A stretch of 64,000 nucleotides of DNA from Hyphomicrobium sp. GTDB taxonomy: Bacteria > Pseudomonadota > Alphaproteobacteria > Rhizobiales > Hyphomicrobiaceae. This document shows, one piece after another, positions 35,486 through 44,471 of the stretch. The position numbers and the translations under genes were made by a program. Location of the stretch: NCBI GenBank assembly GCA_030148725.1, contig JASBSU010000022.1:47607-111606 (forward strand), in the 5' to 3' direction. Position 1 is the stretch's first letter; each line of letters begins with the position of its first letter. Below the pieces are notes generated by a model. It was not told where the DNA came from. It searched no databases and saw only the letters and a list, made by a program, of their open reading frames with translations.

Positions 35486-35761
35486 ATGATGCATAGGGGC
35501 TTTCGCGTCGCTGCCATCGCAATGCTGGCAGTTCTCTCCTCGGCCGGTGTTGCTGTGCGCGCCGAGGAACGAAATGGTGTCGAGATCGAGCGGCCGGCTG
35601 CTGCACCGACGCCTGAACCCGAGACCGGGTATCGCCCGCCTTGGGCTGATCCAAATGCAAAGCCGCCGATGCCGGGTATCGAGAACGATCCGACGCCGTT
35701 CAATCCGGCCGACGTCGACCAGAATACCGACACTCTCAACATCAACAATCTGGACCAATAG
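35486..35761 (+). CDS. Small secreted Pro/Asn-rich protein, uncharacterised
   Basis: 91 residues from ATG 35486. A signal peptide (MMHRGFRVAAIAMLAVLSSAG, cleavage near VRAEE) precedes a short, polar, Pro/Asp/Asn-rich mature part ending TLNINNLDQ that looks disordered. No family recognised. The stop codon overlaps a 7-bp hairpin (gccgcgc/gcgcggc, 35761-35777). Confidence 0.65.
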   Translation: MMHRGFRVAAIAMLAVLSSAGVAVRAEERNGVEIERPAAAPTPEPETGYRPPWADPNAKPPMPGIENDPTPFNPADVDQNTDTLNINNLDQ

Positions 35762-35979
35762 CCGCGCGTCGCGCGGCCGGCATCGGCGTGAACTCGCCGC
35801 AGCCGGGAGCGTTGGCAACCGAGGGAGGCGACGCCATCTCAACATTAGAGCCATCGTCTCATCGGCGCAGGCCGGCGCGCCTTGCGGGGCGTCAATTACC
35901 CCGATCCGCCATCGGTCGACCATGAGCGGGTGCTTCGAACAACGCACGATTACTTGACGGCACTGAACCGGAGAAAAAA

Positions 35980-36558
35980 ATGGAAAGACCCCTCCAGATC
36001 GCATTCAAGAACGTCGAAAGCTCGGTTTCGTTGGAGGCGCTGATCCGTGATCGCGCGGAGCGGCTGCACCGGTTTCACCCGAACATCACGGGTGCGCGTG
36101 TTGTCGTCGAGATACCTCATCGCAGTCCGGAGGGTGCCAAGCCGCCACTCGCCATTGCCGTTGAAATCGATGTGCCGGGGCGCGGGCCGGTGGTGGCCAA
36201 GGGTGAGGAGGAGCGGCGTCAGGTGAATGGCGACCACTCGCCCATCGTCAACCGTGTATTCGAGGCGGCCGAACGGCAGCTAGAGCAGATCACTGCTATC
36301 CGCAAGGGCGAGGTGAAGGTGCACGGCTCGGCCGGCGACACCGGGGTGGTCGTGCGCTTCTTTCCCGATCAGAACTACGGTTTCATCGAGGTGAAAGACT
36401 CGCCCGATCTCTATTTCACTCGCGACGTCTGCGGCAACGGCACATTTGGGGATATCAAGATCGGCTCGATCGTCCACGTGACGCGGGCGTCGGCGGAAGG
36501 GCCGATGGGGCCGCAGGCAAGCTCAGTGAAGCTTTTGGGCGGCAGCAGCCCTTCATGA
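35980..36558 (+). CDS. HPF/RaiA ribosome-hibernation domain fused to a cold-shock domain
   Basis: 192 residues; ATG 35980 has ggaga upstream. Residues 1-105 resemble the HPF/RaiA (S30AE) fold (LQIAFKNVESSVSLEALIRDRAERLHRF, GARVVVEIPHR). Residues about 120-190 are a cold-shock domain: DTGVVVRFFPDQNYGFIEV (RNP1-like) and DLYFTRDVCGNG (RNP2-like). Known HPF proteins sit at the 30S decoding site and dimerise ribosomes; replacing the long-HPF C-terminus by an RNA-binding domain suggests a ribosome- or RNA-protecting stress factor. Standalone gene, not in the rpoN-ptsN cluster where hpf is usual. Confidence 0.85.
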   Translation: MERPLQIAFKNVESSVSLEALIRDRAERLHRFHPNITGARVVVEIPHRSPEGAKPPLAIAVEIDVPGRGPVVAKGEEERRQVNGDHSPIVNRVFEAAERQLEQITAIRKGEVKVHGSAGDTGVVVRFFPDQNYGFIEVKDSPDLYFTRDVCGNGTFGDIKIGSIVHVTRASAEGPMGPQASSVKLLGGSSPS

Positions 36559-36629
36559 TGTTGCCAACATGCATCCGTCGTCTTTCCCCGGCATGCTAAG
36601 GAGTTGCCAGAGTTAAGGGGGAGGGACGG

Positions 36630-38012
36630 ATGCTGAATACCATGCCCCGGCATCGGCTGGAGGATGACCTCGCGGCCGTCGAAATGATCGCGACACGGCC
36701 GGCCGGCACCGCAAAGGAGCTGGCCGCCAATCTGACAGCGCTGTACGAGGCCGCGTTCAACGTCAGCCTCGATCGCTACGACGTACAGTCGTTGATGCAC
36801 TCGGCGCCCGAGGTCGCGCAGTCGATCTTCAACATGCGCTTGCGGCTGCGCGATCAGATCGCCGATTGGCAGGCGCGCGGCTTTCTTACGCTGGCGGGAC
36901 AGAAGTCGCTGCGCAATTCGCTGCGTATCGCGCGCTACGCCACCGACATGCTGGGTGAGCTGAACCTGCGCTACGCGCAGCTCGGTCCCGACGAGAAGAC
37001 GCTGCGTGGGTTTTCGGGGCGGCAGCTCAATACGCTCGTCAACCCGGCATACGACAACGGGCGCGACATCGAGTTTCGGTCGGGCGACCTATTGTTGATG
37101 CGCGGCATGCATCACAACAGCGCGGCGATCGCACGCATCGGCGATGTCGACAGCCAGTTCAGCCATCTGGCGATCATTCACACCGACGAGACGGGCAAGC
37201 ATTGGGTCGTCGAGGCGCTGATCGAAGAGGGCGCCGTCATCAACCCGCTGGCCTATACGTTACAGCATGGTCTTGGCCGCTGCGTGCTGTTCCGGCACAA
37301 GGATGCGCATGTCGCGGCGCGCGCGGCAGCACTCATCCACGACGTGGTCCGCCGGTCGCATCAGCGCGGCGGCAAACACATCTGGTACGACTTCACGATG
37401 GAGCTTACCGGCAACAAGGAGCTGTTCTGCTCTAAGCTGGTGCGCAAAGCGTTCGCAATGGCGACCGAACGTCAGGTGCTGCTGCCGACGTTCACGACGC
37501 GCTTCGATATGAAGAACCGCGATTTCGTGGATCGGATCGGCGTCACGGCGCGTGAAACGTTCGCTCCGGGCGACATCGAGCTGGAGCCTTCATTCGATCT
37601 CGTCGCCGAGTGGCAGGACTATCGCGTCACCTCGCGCCTCAGGCTGCAAGATCTGCTGATGGATCGGTTGTTCATTTGGATGGAGGAGCACGATTATCGC
37701 TTCCGCGAGGACCTGCCGATCAAGCTGATCGGAACGCTCGGGCTGATGTCGGGGCAGCTCTCGACGCGGGCGAAGGATCTCATCTCCGAGGTGGTGCCGA
37801 AGGTGCCGCCGAATATGCGCCGCTCGACGATCCAGGCAGTGGCGATGCTGCACAGGACGGCCGAGCCGCTTCTCGGCGAGCTGATCCGCCTGGAACGGCG
37901 CAGCATCGATCGCACCGGGCGACCGCTGCATGCGCGCGAGGTCCACGAATTCCTGGAAGCGAAGCGCCAGGAATCGAACGGCGAGATCGGCTATCTCGTC
38001 GGCAAAGCCTGA
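36630..38012 (+). CDS. YiiX/YebB-like permuted papain-fold protein
   Basis: 460 residues; strong Shine-Dalgarno ggaggga before ATG 36630. The middle (about 145-330) carries the permuted NlpC/P60 pattern: FRSGDLLLMRGM, His179 in FSHLAIIHTDE and Cys267 in ELFCSKLVRKAF, the His-first, Cys-second order of YiiX-like enzymes. Flanking alpha-helical regions (1-140, 340-460) are not recognised. No signal peptide, so probably cytoplasmic; family members are predicted cysteine hydrolases (amidase or lipid-active). Overlaps the convergent coiled-coil gene by 22 bp. Confidence 0.82.
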   Translation: MLNTMPRHRLEDDLAAVEMIATRPAGTAKELAANLTALYEAAFNVSLDRYDVQSLMHSAPEVAQSIFNMRLRLRDQIADWQARGFLTLAGQKSLRNSLRIARYATDMLGELNLRYAQLGPDEKTLRGFSGRQLNTLVNPAYDNGRDIEFRSGDLLLMRGMHHNSAAIARIGDVDSQFSHLAIIHTDETGKHWVVEALIEEGAVINPLAYTLQHGLGRCVLFRHKDAHVAARAAALIHDVVRRSHQRGGKHIWYDFTMELTGNKELFCSKLVRKAFAMATERQVLLPTFTTRFDMKNRDFVDRIGVTARETFAPGDIELEPSFDLVAEWQDYRVTSRLRLQDLLMDRLFIWMEEHDYRFREDLPIKLIGTLGLMSGQLSTRAKDLISEVVPKVPPNMRRSTIQAVAMLHRTAEPLLGELIRLERRSIDRTGRPLHAREVHEFLEAKRQESNGEIGYLVGKA

Positions 38013-39553
38013 ACCGACGGGTTCCAGCTGCCGTAGGTCGTCCCGCGGCTGCTCGGCAGATTGTCGGCTACGGCGCGTTCCATTGGGCCTGGGCCGGCAG
38101 CTTCGGCAACGGATTCGGGAACGATCCAGGCGCGATAGGTCTCGGTGTCGATCGCGCCGACGCAGGAGAGACGGCCGGAGCTGACTGCGCAGGTGGTGTC
38201 GGGCTCGACGGTGCGGATCTCGCGGCGTGCATGACGCAGGAAGCCCATGTCCACGGGCTGGATAGTCGACAGCGGCGCTGAGAGCGTCACGCCGCGGAAC
38301 ACGCATGTCGTGCGGTTGCGGCAGAGCCCGGCATTGCGGCCGATGGTGTTGCCCGGGCCGAGTGCCTGTCCGCGGCGCATGACGCTCGCGGCGCGGCCGG
38401 CGCCATTGCTGACGTAGCAGTCGTCACCGACGCACAGCACCGGGTTGGCGGTCATCTTCGATCCGGCAAAGCCGTGGCGACGCGGCTCCATGACGACGAG
38501 CACGGTGACGCGCTGCGGATAGGTGGCACGGGCAACGGGTGCCGGCTCGATGAAAGGCGAAGGTGCCGGCTCGGTTGGCAGCGGACCGCCGAGGCTGTTA
38601 CGAGTTTCCTTGTTGCGCTCGCGGGCTTCGCGGGCGAGACGGAACTTCTCGGCGATGCGCTGGGCCTCGGCCTCACGCTGCGCTTCGAGGGCGGCGCGGT
38701 GCTCGGCGGTCTTTGTTTCCGCAATGCGGCGCTGCTCGGTGAGGCGCTGCTCCTCGGTACGACGCTTGGCCTCTGCTTCTTCAGCCTGCCGCTTCAGTTC
38801 GACGACGCGTGCTTCCTCCGCCCTGCGTTTCTGCTCGGCCTGCTGTGCCTTGAGCTTGATCTCTGCAACGCGCGCTTCCTCCACCTTGCGCTTTTCCTCA
38901 GCAGCGCGCGCGGCAGCCTCCCGGCGCTCGGCTTCGGCGTGCTCGGCGGCGACACGCTTCTCATCGGCGAGGCGCTTTTCCTCCGCCATCTTCTTTTCCT
39001 CGGCCTGACGCTTTTCGTCGACCTCGCGTGCAAGGCGTGCAGCCTCGATGCGACGCTGCTCCTCAGCGATGCGATCCTGCTCGATCTTCTTCTGACGCGC
39101 TTCCTCGGCGATACGCTCGGCCTGTGCTCTTGCGGCCTGGCGCTCGGTCTCGATGCGTGCGGCTTCGGTGGCCCGGGCGGTTTCGGCAGCGCGCGCAGCT
39201 TCCGCCTCGCGGGCGATAGCGGCCTCGGTGCGTGCCTTGTCGGCGATGCGGCGCGCCTCGGCTTCCTCCTTGGCGGTCCGCAGCATCTCGGCTTCGTAGG
39301 CCGCGCGCTGCGCTTCGGCGGCTTTGCGCTTTTCGGCCTCAGCCTTTTTCTTTGCCTGTGCCTCGATCTTCGCACGTGCTTGCGCTTCGCGTGCAGCTTC
39401 CGCGCGCTCGCTTTCCTCAGCGGCGGCGGAGAATTTCTGTGCGAGTGCGTGAGCATCGTCGCTGGCGGAGGCAGATACGGAAGTCCAGACCCAGCCCATC
39501 AACGCCACGGCGCACAGTGCGCCGCGACCGTGGCAACCCCTTGCCGACCGCAT
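37991..39553 (-). CDS. Exported protein with long Ala/Glu/Arg coiled coil (TolA-like) and Cys-rich C-terminal domain
   Basis: 520 residues from ATG 39553 (gcgagg upstream). Signal peptide to about residue 30 (SVSASA). Residues about 35-330 are one uninterrupted Ala/Glu/Arg/Lys helix with TolA-like heptads. After a Pro-rich hinge (PTEPAPSPFIEPAP), the last 170 residues form a globular domain with three cysteine pairs (LCVGDDCYV, LCRNRTTC, TTCAVSSGRLSC). The helix could span about 40 nm, enough to cross the periplasm. No membrane anchor other than the signal peptide. Function unknown; similarity to TolA is compositional only. Confidence 0.85.
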   Translation of the reverse strand: MRSARGCHGRGALCAVALMGWVWTSVSASASDDAHALAQKFSAAAEESERAEAAREAQARAKIEAQAKKKAEAEKRKAAEAQRAAYEAEMLRTAKEEAEARRIADKARTEAAIAREAEAARAAETARATEAARIETERQAARAQAERIAEEARQKKIEQDRIAEEQRRIEAARLAREVDEKRQAEEKKMAEEKRLADEKRVAAEHAEAERREAAARAAEEKRKVEEARVAEIKLKAQQAEQKRRAEEARVVELKRQAEEAEAKRRTEEQRLTEQRRIAETKTAEHRAALEAQREAEAQRIAEKFRLAREARERNKETRNSLGGPLPTEPAPSPFIEPAPVARATYPQRVTVLVVMEPRRHGFAGSKMTANPVLCVGDDCYVSNGAGRAASVMRRGQALGPGNTIGRNAGLCRNRTTCVFRGVTLSAPLSTIQPVDMGFLRHARREIRTVEPDTTCAVSSGRLSCVGAIDTETYRAWIVPESVAEAAGPGPMERAVADNLPSSRGTTYGSWNPSVQALPTR

Positions 39554-39703
39554 GACATCCTCGCCTAAATCATCCAAAGGAGCGGGCGCTCCTCGCCAGT
39601 CGCGGCAAAAGCGCGACCTGATTTGGCCACTAAAGCGATGCGCGGTTGAACGGCGGCTGAACGGCGCGGTTCAGATTGGCTCGCCTGTGGAGAGGCGCCG
39701 CAA

Positions 39704-40576
39704 TCAGGCGGGCGGGGACTCGGCGAGGATGGCGCGCAGGCCCTCGCGGTAGGTGGGAAATTTCAGTTCAACGCCAAGCTCTTGATGCAGCCGCGCGTTG
39801 CTGATGCGTTTGTTGTCGGCATAGAAGCTTCGCGCCATCGGCGACAGATCGGCGTCGGCAAAGGCAACTTCGGGCGGTGGGGGTACGCCCATTAGCTCGG
39901 CTGCGTAGACGATGACGTCTTGGGGCGGCGCGGGCTCGTCGTCGGTGACGTTGAAGACGGCGCTCGGCGGATTGCCGGCGATGGCTGCGCAGACAACTTG
40001 AGCGATGTCGTCGACGTGGATGCGATTGAACACCTGCCCCGGCTTGATGATGCGATGGGCGGTTCCGTCACGCAGGCGATCGATCGCGCTGCGGCCCGGG
40101 CCATAGATACCGGCGAGACGGAATACGTGTGTTGGTATAGCTCGCGATTTTCCGAGGGCAAGCCAGGCATTTTCGGCGACGACGCGCTCGCGTCCGCGGA
40201 GCGACGTTGCATCGGTGTGCGACGTTTCGTCGACCCAGGCGCCTTGCCGGTCGCCATAGACGCCGACGGTCGAGAGGTAGCCGATCCAGCATAGCGCGTT
40301 GCTGGCGTGCAGATCACCTGCGTGGAGTTTCAGCGCAGGATCATCGTTGCCGGGCGGCACGGATACGAGCACGTGCGTTGCATTGGCGAGTGCCGCTGAC
40401 ACTGCGGGGCTCGGTGCCGTGCCGTCGAACACGATGGCGTCAAAACCCTCGCGCGCCAGCGCAGCAGCGCCTTGCTCAGAGCGCGCCGTGCCGGTCACGT
40501 GCCAGCCCTCGGACGCCAGCCGGCGCGCGATGCGCAATGCGCTGTAGCCGAGACCGAAACAGAAGAGCCGGTTCAT
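39704..40576 (-). CDS. NAD-dependent epimerase/dehydratase-like SDR (YeeZ type)
   Basis: 290 residues from ATG 40576, which overlaps the queG stop (ATGA). Seen: FCFGLGYSALRIARRL (a Gly-x-Gly-x-x Rossmann variant lacking the third Gly), YLSTVGVYGDRQGAW, FRLAGIYGPGRSA and FNRIHVDDIAQVV. This is the YeeZ-like atypical extended SDR group; the usual YxxxK is replaced, so catalysis is doubtful. Third gene of the GST-queG-SDR operon. Confidence 0.88.
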   Translation of the reverse strand: MNRLFCFGLGYSALRIARRLASEGWHVTGTARSEQGAAALAREGFDAIVFDGTAPSPAVSAALANATHVLVSVPPGNDDPALKLHAGDLHASNALCWIGYLSTVGVYGDRQGAWVDETSHTDATSLRGRERVVAENAWLALGKSRAIPTHVFRLAGIYGPGRSAIDRLRDGTAHRIIKPGQVFNRIHVDDIAQVVCAAIAGNPPSAVFNVTDDEPAPPQDVIVYAAELMGVPPPPEVAFADADLSPMARSFYADNKRISNARLHQELGVELKFPTYREGLRAILAESPPA

Positions 40577-41691
40577 GGTGTGCCCTGCCATTCAGCGCGC
40601 ACATCCCCATCGGATTCGCGTGCCAGATATCTGTGGCGAACGTTGTCGCCGATGTCGTCAGCGGTCAGTTGGCGCATCGCCCACACGGCCATCGCGCGCA
40701 CGAGAGGTGAATTGTCGGAAAGAAGTGCCTCGATGCGCGGCAGAAGGTTCTGGTTGCCGGAGTTCCCGGCTGCGATCAGGACGTTGCGCAAAAAGCGATC
40801 GCGGCCGGTGCGCTTGATAGGCGTGCCCGCGAACCGCGTGCGGAACGTGGCGTCGTCGAGCACGAGCAGTTCAGCGAGCGGTGGGTTGTCCGTCTCAATG
40901 CGCGCGGCGAAGCGGGTCTCGCGTGCGCGCTCGGCAAACTTGTTCCACGGGCATACGGCGAGGCAGTCGTCGCATCCGAATACGCGGTTGCCCATCGGAC
41001 GGCGGAACTCGGCTGGGATGTGCCCCTTGTGCTCGATGGACAGGTAAGCGAGGCAACGGCGTGCGTCGAGCTGATAGGGGGCGGGAAAGGCTGAGGTCGG
41101 GCAGACAGCGAGGCAGCGGTGGCAGCTGCCGCAGTGATCGGTTTCAGGAGCATCGGGCGGCAACTCCGCCGATGTGAAGATTGCGCCGAGGAATAGCCAC
41201 GAGCCGTGCTCGCGCGAGACCAGCATGGTGTTCTTGCCCTGCCAGCCGAGCCCAGCTGCGGCAGCGAGCGGCTTCTCCATCACCGGTGCGGTATCGACGA
41301 AAACCTTCACACCCTCGCCGCTCGTCGATGCCAGAGTGCCGGCAAGCTGCTTCAGCTTGCCCTTCAGAATGTCGTGATAGTCCTTGCCCTGCGCATAGAC
41401 AGAGATCACCCCGCGCTGGGTTTCTTCGAGCGCGTCGAGCGGATTTTCATTCGGTGCGTAGCTCATGCCGAGCATGATGATGGAGCGGACGTCGGGCCAC
41501 AGGTTCGTCGGGCTCTGGCGGCGCTCGGCGTTGGTGGCGAGCCACTCCATATCGCCGTGACGACCAGCGGCGAGAAATTCGGAAAGGCGCCCGCCGGCTC
41601 GGTCCGCCGCGTGCGGTGTCGTTACGCGCACGGCATCGAAGCCGAGCGTTGCAGCTTGCTTCTGGACCAGCGCTTTGAGTTCTGCGGTCAC
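40573..41691 (-). CDS. queG: Epoxyqueuosine reductase
   Basis: 372 residues from GTG 41691. Two ferredoxin-type [4Fe-4S] motifs (CGSCHRCLAVCPTSAF and CDDCLAVCPWNKF), the B12-binding region with GWQGKNTMLVSREHGSWLF, and a C-terminal HEAT-like stretch (LLSDNSPLVRAMAVWAM) identify QueG. It performs the final cobalamin-dependent reduction of epoxyqueuosine to queuosine in tRNA. Start lies 10 bp after the GST stop and its end overlaps the SDR start, an operon arrangement frequent in alphaproteobacteria. Confidence 0.96.
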   Translation of the reverse strand: MTAELKALVQKQAATLGFDAVRVTTPHAADRAGGRLSEFLAAGRHGDMEWLATNAERRQSPTNLWPDVRSIIMLGMSYAPNENPLDALEETQRGVISVYAQGKDYHDILKGKLKQLAGTLASTSGEGVKVFVDTAPVMEKPLAAAAGLGWQGKNTMLVSREHGSWLFLGAIFTSAELPPDAPETDHCGSCHRCLAVCPTSAFPAPYQLDARRCLAYLSIEHKGHIPAEFRRPMGNRVFGCDDCLAVCPWNKFAERARETRFAARIETDNPPLAELLVLDDATFRTRFAGTPIKRTGRDRFLRNVLIAAGNSGNQNLLPRIEALLSDNSPLVRAMAVWAMRQLTADDIGDNVRHRYLARESDGDVRAEWQGTP

Positions 41692-41701
41692 CAGCGATCC
41701 A

Positions 41702-42397
41702 TCAGAAATCGAGATCGGGGTAGTGCGTGACAGGCAGTGCGCCGGGCACGCGGTCGGCGAGAATCGAACGGAATGCGCGGCGCGACTTCAGCCGCGCGTA
41801 CCAGGTTTTTGCGACCGAGAATTCCTCCCACGGCACCTCGCCGAGATAGTCGGCGACGGACACGTGTGCCGCCGCGGCAAGATCGGCGAATGACAGTTCC
41901 TCTCCCGCGAGCCAGCGTCGCTGGTCGGCGAGGTAGTTGATGTAGCTCATATGGTATCGCAGGTTGGTCCGGATGGCGCGCAGGATGTCGACGTCAGGAG
42001 CGCTGACGGCGTCCGGCTGGAGGCGCGTGTAAACCCGCTCCTGCAGCAGCTCGCGGGTGACCTCGCGATTGACCTTGCCGTTGAACCAGTCGACGAGTCG
42101 ACGGACCTCGGCGCGGACTGTCGCGTCGCCGGGGAACAGAGCCAGCGGCTGCTCGACCTCGGGATCAGGCGGGGGGCTTTCGGCGAGGTATTCGGAGATG
42201 GCGTAAATGCCGCACAATGGCGCCGCGCCGTCGGTCTGCAGGACCGGCAGCTCTCCCGCAGGGTTAAGGGCGAGAAACTCGGGCCGCCACTCCCATGGAC
42301 GCTCCTCCACCAACTCGGTCTCGATGGACAGCTCGCCGAGCGCCAGCCGGGCGGCGCGCGAGAAGGGACAGAGCCGGAAGTGCGTCAGCGTGTGCAT
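41702..42397 (-). CDS. Glutathione S-transferase family protein
   Basis: 231 residues. Thioredoxin-fold N-domain (about 1-80) with LCPFSRAARLALGEL, where the position of the catalytic Ser/Cys is CPFS, and PVLQTDG/ISEYLAE for glutathione binding; helical C-domain (about 95-225) with LADQRRWLAGEELSFADLAAAAH. First gene of the GST-queG-SDR operon. Substrate unknown. Confidence 0.92.
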   Translation of the reverse strand: MHTLTHFRLCPFSRAARLALGELSIETELVEERPWEWRPEFLALNPAGELPVLQTDGAAPLCGIYAISEYLAESPPPDPEVEQPLALFPGDATVRAEVRRLVDWFNGKVNREVTRELLQERVYTRLQPDAVSAPDVDILRAIRTNLRYHMSYINYLADQRRWLAGEELSFADLAAAAHVSVADYLGEVPWEEFSVAKTWYARLKSRRAFRSILADRVPGALPVTHYPDLDF

Positions 42398-42557
42398 TGC
42401 TCAGCGTCGCTCATCGTTCTTATTTGGCACCGGCTTGGTCGTAGGGTGCGAGGCCCATTAAGACAATCGGGTGATGTGGCGCGGAAGTGGCACCGCGTTC
42501 CCGCAAATCCTGCTAATTCTCCCGCCGCACAACAGAATTTCGAGACGCGAGGCCGAA

Positions 42558-43376
42558 ATGCCCATCTGGCAAGTGATCCTGCTCGGCCTCATCGAGGGAT
42601 TGACGGAATTCCTGCCGGTATCGTCAACCGGGCACCTGCTGTTGACCGAGCACTTCCTGGGCATCTGCAATCCGGGCAAGACGTTCGAGGTCCTTATCCA
42701 GCTCGGGGCGATCCTCGCCATTCTCAGCGTCTACTTCGTGAAGCTGACGCGGGTAGCGATGGCCGTTCCCTACGATCCGGCGGCGCGTCGGTTCGTGCTC
42801 AGCGTGCTTCTGGCGTTCCTGCCGGCTGCGGTCATCGGCGTTGCAGCGCACGGGTTCATCAAGGGCGTGCTGTTCGAAACACCGATGCTCATCGCGATCA
42901 TGCTGATCCTCGGTGGCATCGTGCTGCTATACGTCGACCGGATGCACCTGCCGGTGCGCTATACGAACGCGATGGATTTTCCGCCGTCGATGGCATTCAA
43001 GATCGGGCTTCTTCAGTGCCTGGCGATGATCCCCGGTGTGTCGCGCTCGGGTGCGACGATCGTCGGTGCGATGCTGCTGGGAACCGATAAGCGTTCGGCG
43101 GCAGAGTTCTCGTTCTTTCTGGCGATGCCGACGATGGCCGGCGCATTCGCCTACGACCTCTACAAGAACTGGTCGGTCCTGCAGGCGTCGGACGTCACGA
43201 ACATCGCGGTGGGCTTCATCACAGCGTTCATCGCGGCGGTGTTCGTGGTGCGCTATCTGCTCGACTATGTCAGCCGGCACGGCTTTGCCGTGTTTGGCTG
43301 GTGGCGCATTATCGTTGGCGGAATGGCACTCGGCGCGATGCTGGTGCTGGGTCAGGGGCCTGGCTGCCCGGCGTGA
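42558..43376 (+). CDS. uppP: Undecaprenyl-diphosphatase
   Basis: 272 residues from ATG 42558 (gagg upstream); an open frame from 42471 adds a non-hydrophobic, non-conserved stretch. Eight or so membrane helices with both UppP (BacA) signatures: [14 protein letters not shown] (13-26) and [10 protein letters not shown]. It recycles the undecaprenyl carrier lipid at the inner membrane and gives bacitracin resistance. Confidence 0.96.
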   Translation: MPIWQVILLGLIEGLTEFLPVSSTGHLLLTEHFLGICNPGKTFEVLIQLGAILAILSVYFVKLTRVAMAVPYDPAARRFVLSVLLAFLPAAVIGVAAHGFIKGVLFETPMLIAIMLILGGIVLLYVDRMHLPVRYTNAMDFPPSMAFKIGLLQCLAMIPGVSRSGATIVGAMLLGTDKRSAAEFSFFLAMPTMAGAFAYDLYKNWSVLQASDVTNIAVGFITAFIAAVFVVRYLLDYVSRHGFAVFGWWRIIVGGMALGAMLVLGQGPGCPA

Positions 43377-43419
43377 TCGCGCAGCGCTTCAACGAATTCA
43401 GACATCGCTGAAACAAAGA

Positions 43420-43444
43420 GGGAAGCAATCGTCGATTGCTTCCC
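43420..43444 (-). terminator. Rho-independent terminator of ptsN
   Basis: Perfect 11-bp stem gggaagcaatc / gattgcttccc with 3-nt loop; read on the minus strand it is followed by tctttgttt. It lies 28 bp after the ptsN stop and faces the convergent uppP. Confidence 0.8.
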
Positions 43445-43472
43445 GTCGCGTGTCCGCAAAAAGCGGAAAATA

Positions 43473-43937
43473 CTAGGCGGCGTGCGAGGGCAGAGGGCGG
43501 GTCAGCGCACCGCGGATTGCGGCAGCGTCCGGCGCATTGCGCAACGCTTCGATGATGGACGGCTCGCGCACGACGCGCGAGATGCTCGCCAGCGCCTTGA
43601 GGTGATCGCCACCGGCGTGGTCGGGGGCGAGAAGCAGGAAGACGAGGTCGACCGGCTCGTTGTCGTGCGATTCATAGTCGATCGGATCTGCGAGACGCGC
43701 GAACAGGCACAGTATGCTGCGCATGCCCGCGAGCTTGACATGCGGCACGGCGATGCCGCGACCAAGTCCGGTGGAGCCGAGACGCTCACGCTGCAGCAGC
43801 GTGTTGAAAATTTCGTGCTGGTCGATGCCGGTTCGCTCCGCAGCGAGCGTCGCGAGTTCCTGTAATGCGTGCTTTTTGCTCGTGGCTTTCAGCGGAGCGA
43901 TAATGCCGTCGGAAGCCAGCAGGTCGCAGAGATCCAT
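43473..43937 (-). CDS. ptsN: Nitrogen-PTS EIIA protein
   Basis: 154 residues from ATG 43937 with agga upstream; a TTG at 43955 would add six residues. The EIIA(Ntr) domain has the phospho-acceptor His66 in GIAVPHVKL and LVFLLLAPDHAGGDHLKALA. It is the output regulator of the nitrogen phosphotransferase system and modulates potassium transport, stress and carbon/nitrogen control. Last gene of the lpt-rpoN cluster, 534 bp from rpoN. Confidence 0.94.
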   Translation of the reverse strand: MDLCDLLASDGIIAPLKATSKKHALQELATLAAERTGIDQHEIFNTLLQRERLGSTGLGRGIAVPHVKLAGMRSILCLFARLADPIDYESHDNEPVDLVFLLLAPDHAGGDHLKALASISRVVREPSIIEALRNAPDAAAIRGALTRPLPSHAA

Positions 43938-44471
43938 CTTCAAATCCTGTTCCAACCTGATGCGACAATGGCCGGTTCGCGGGTCGCTATGACCTCAAGC
44001 GCGATGACCGGCGACTCTCGCAATCCTACCTTTATGCTCGTGCCCCCGCACGTATCCTCTGCGAACGTAGACGTCTGTATCCCCTTGCTAAGTTTGCCGT
44101 CCCGCTGAGATACCAAAAACATGGCGCTCGGATGGAAGGCTGCTCAAGAATGCAGCAGTCAGGGCGTCAAACGCGCTGGCTAGGACGTTGGTTCGCAGGG
44201 CTTATTCAGCTCCTGCACGCCCCAGAGCGTGGCGCCTCGTGAAATGTCCTCCAGGCTTGTGTTCGTTCGGGGGATTTCCCCACGCATCGAACTGCAAAAT
44301 CGGGGCCATACCCCTGTCATGCGTCTGAAGTTTAGCGAGGGATCAGAGCTTTATGCCGGCAGCTCTGTGCCGTGGGGAGCCTATAGAGCAGTACCGGCCC
44401 GGGCACAAGCCCGGGGTGGGCGCCCTGTTATCGACCGGCAAAGCGCCAAGGAAAGGGTTCGGTCACAAAAC
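43938..44471. other. Gene-free gap between rpoN and ptsN where hpf is normally found
   Basis: No open frame of convincing protein character on either strand. It contains a perfect 7-bp hairpin (cccgggc/gcccggg, 44398-44415) just beyond the rpoN stop, possibly its terminator, and no recognisable hpf remnant. Confidence 0.5.

Noticed and set aside
39648..39662. A second GAAC-N7-GAAC LexA-type match upstream of the coiled-coil protein gene
   Set aside because: About two such matches are expected by chance in 64 kb, and this one does not overlap a recognisable promoter or an SOS-type gene.
42486..42502. Sigma-54 promoter (tggcac...) upstream of uppP
   Set aside because: The -12 element reads ttcc rather than ttgc, so the match is too weak.
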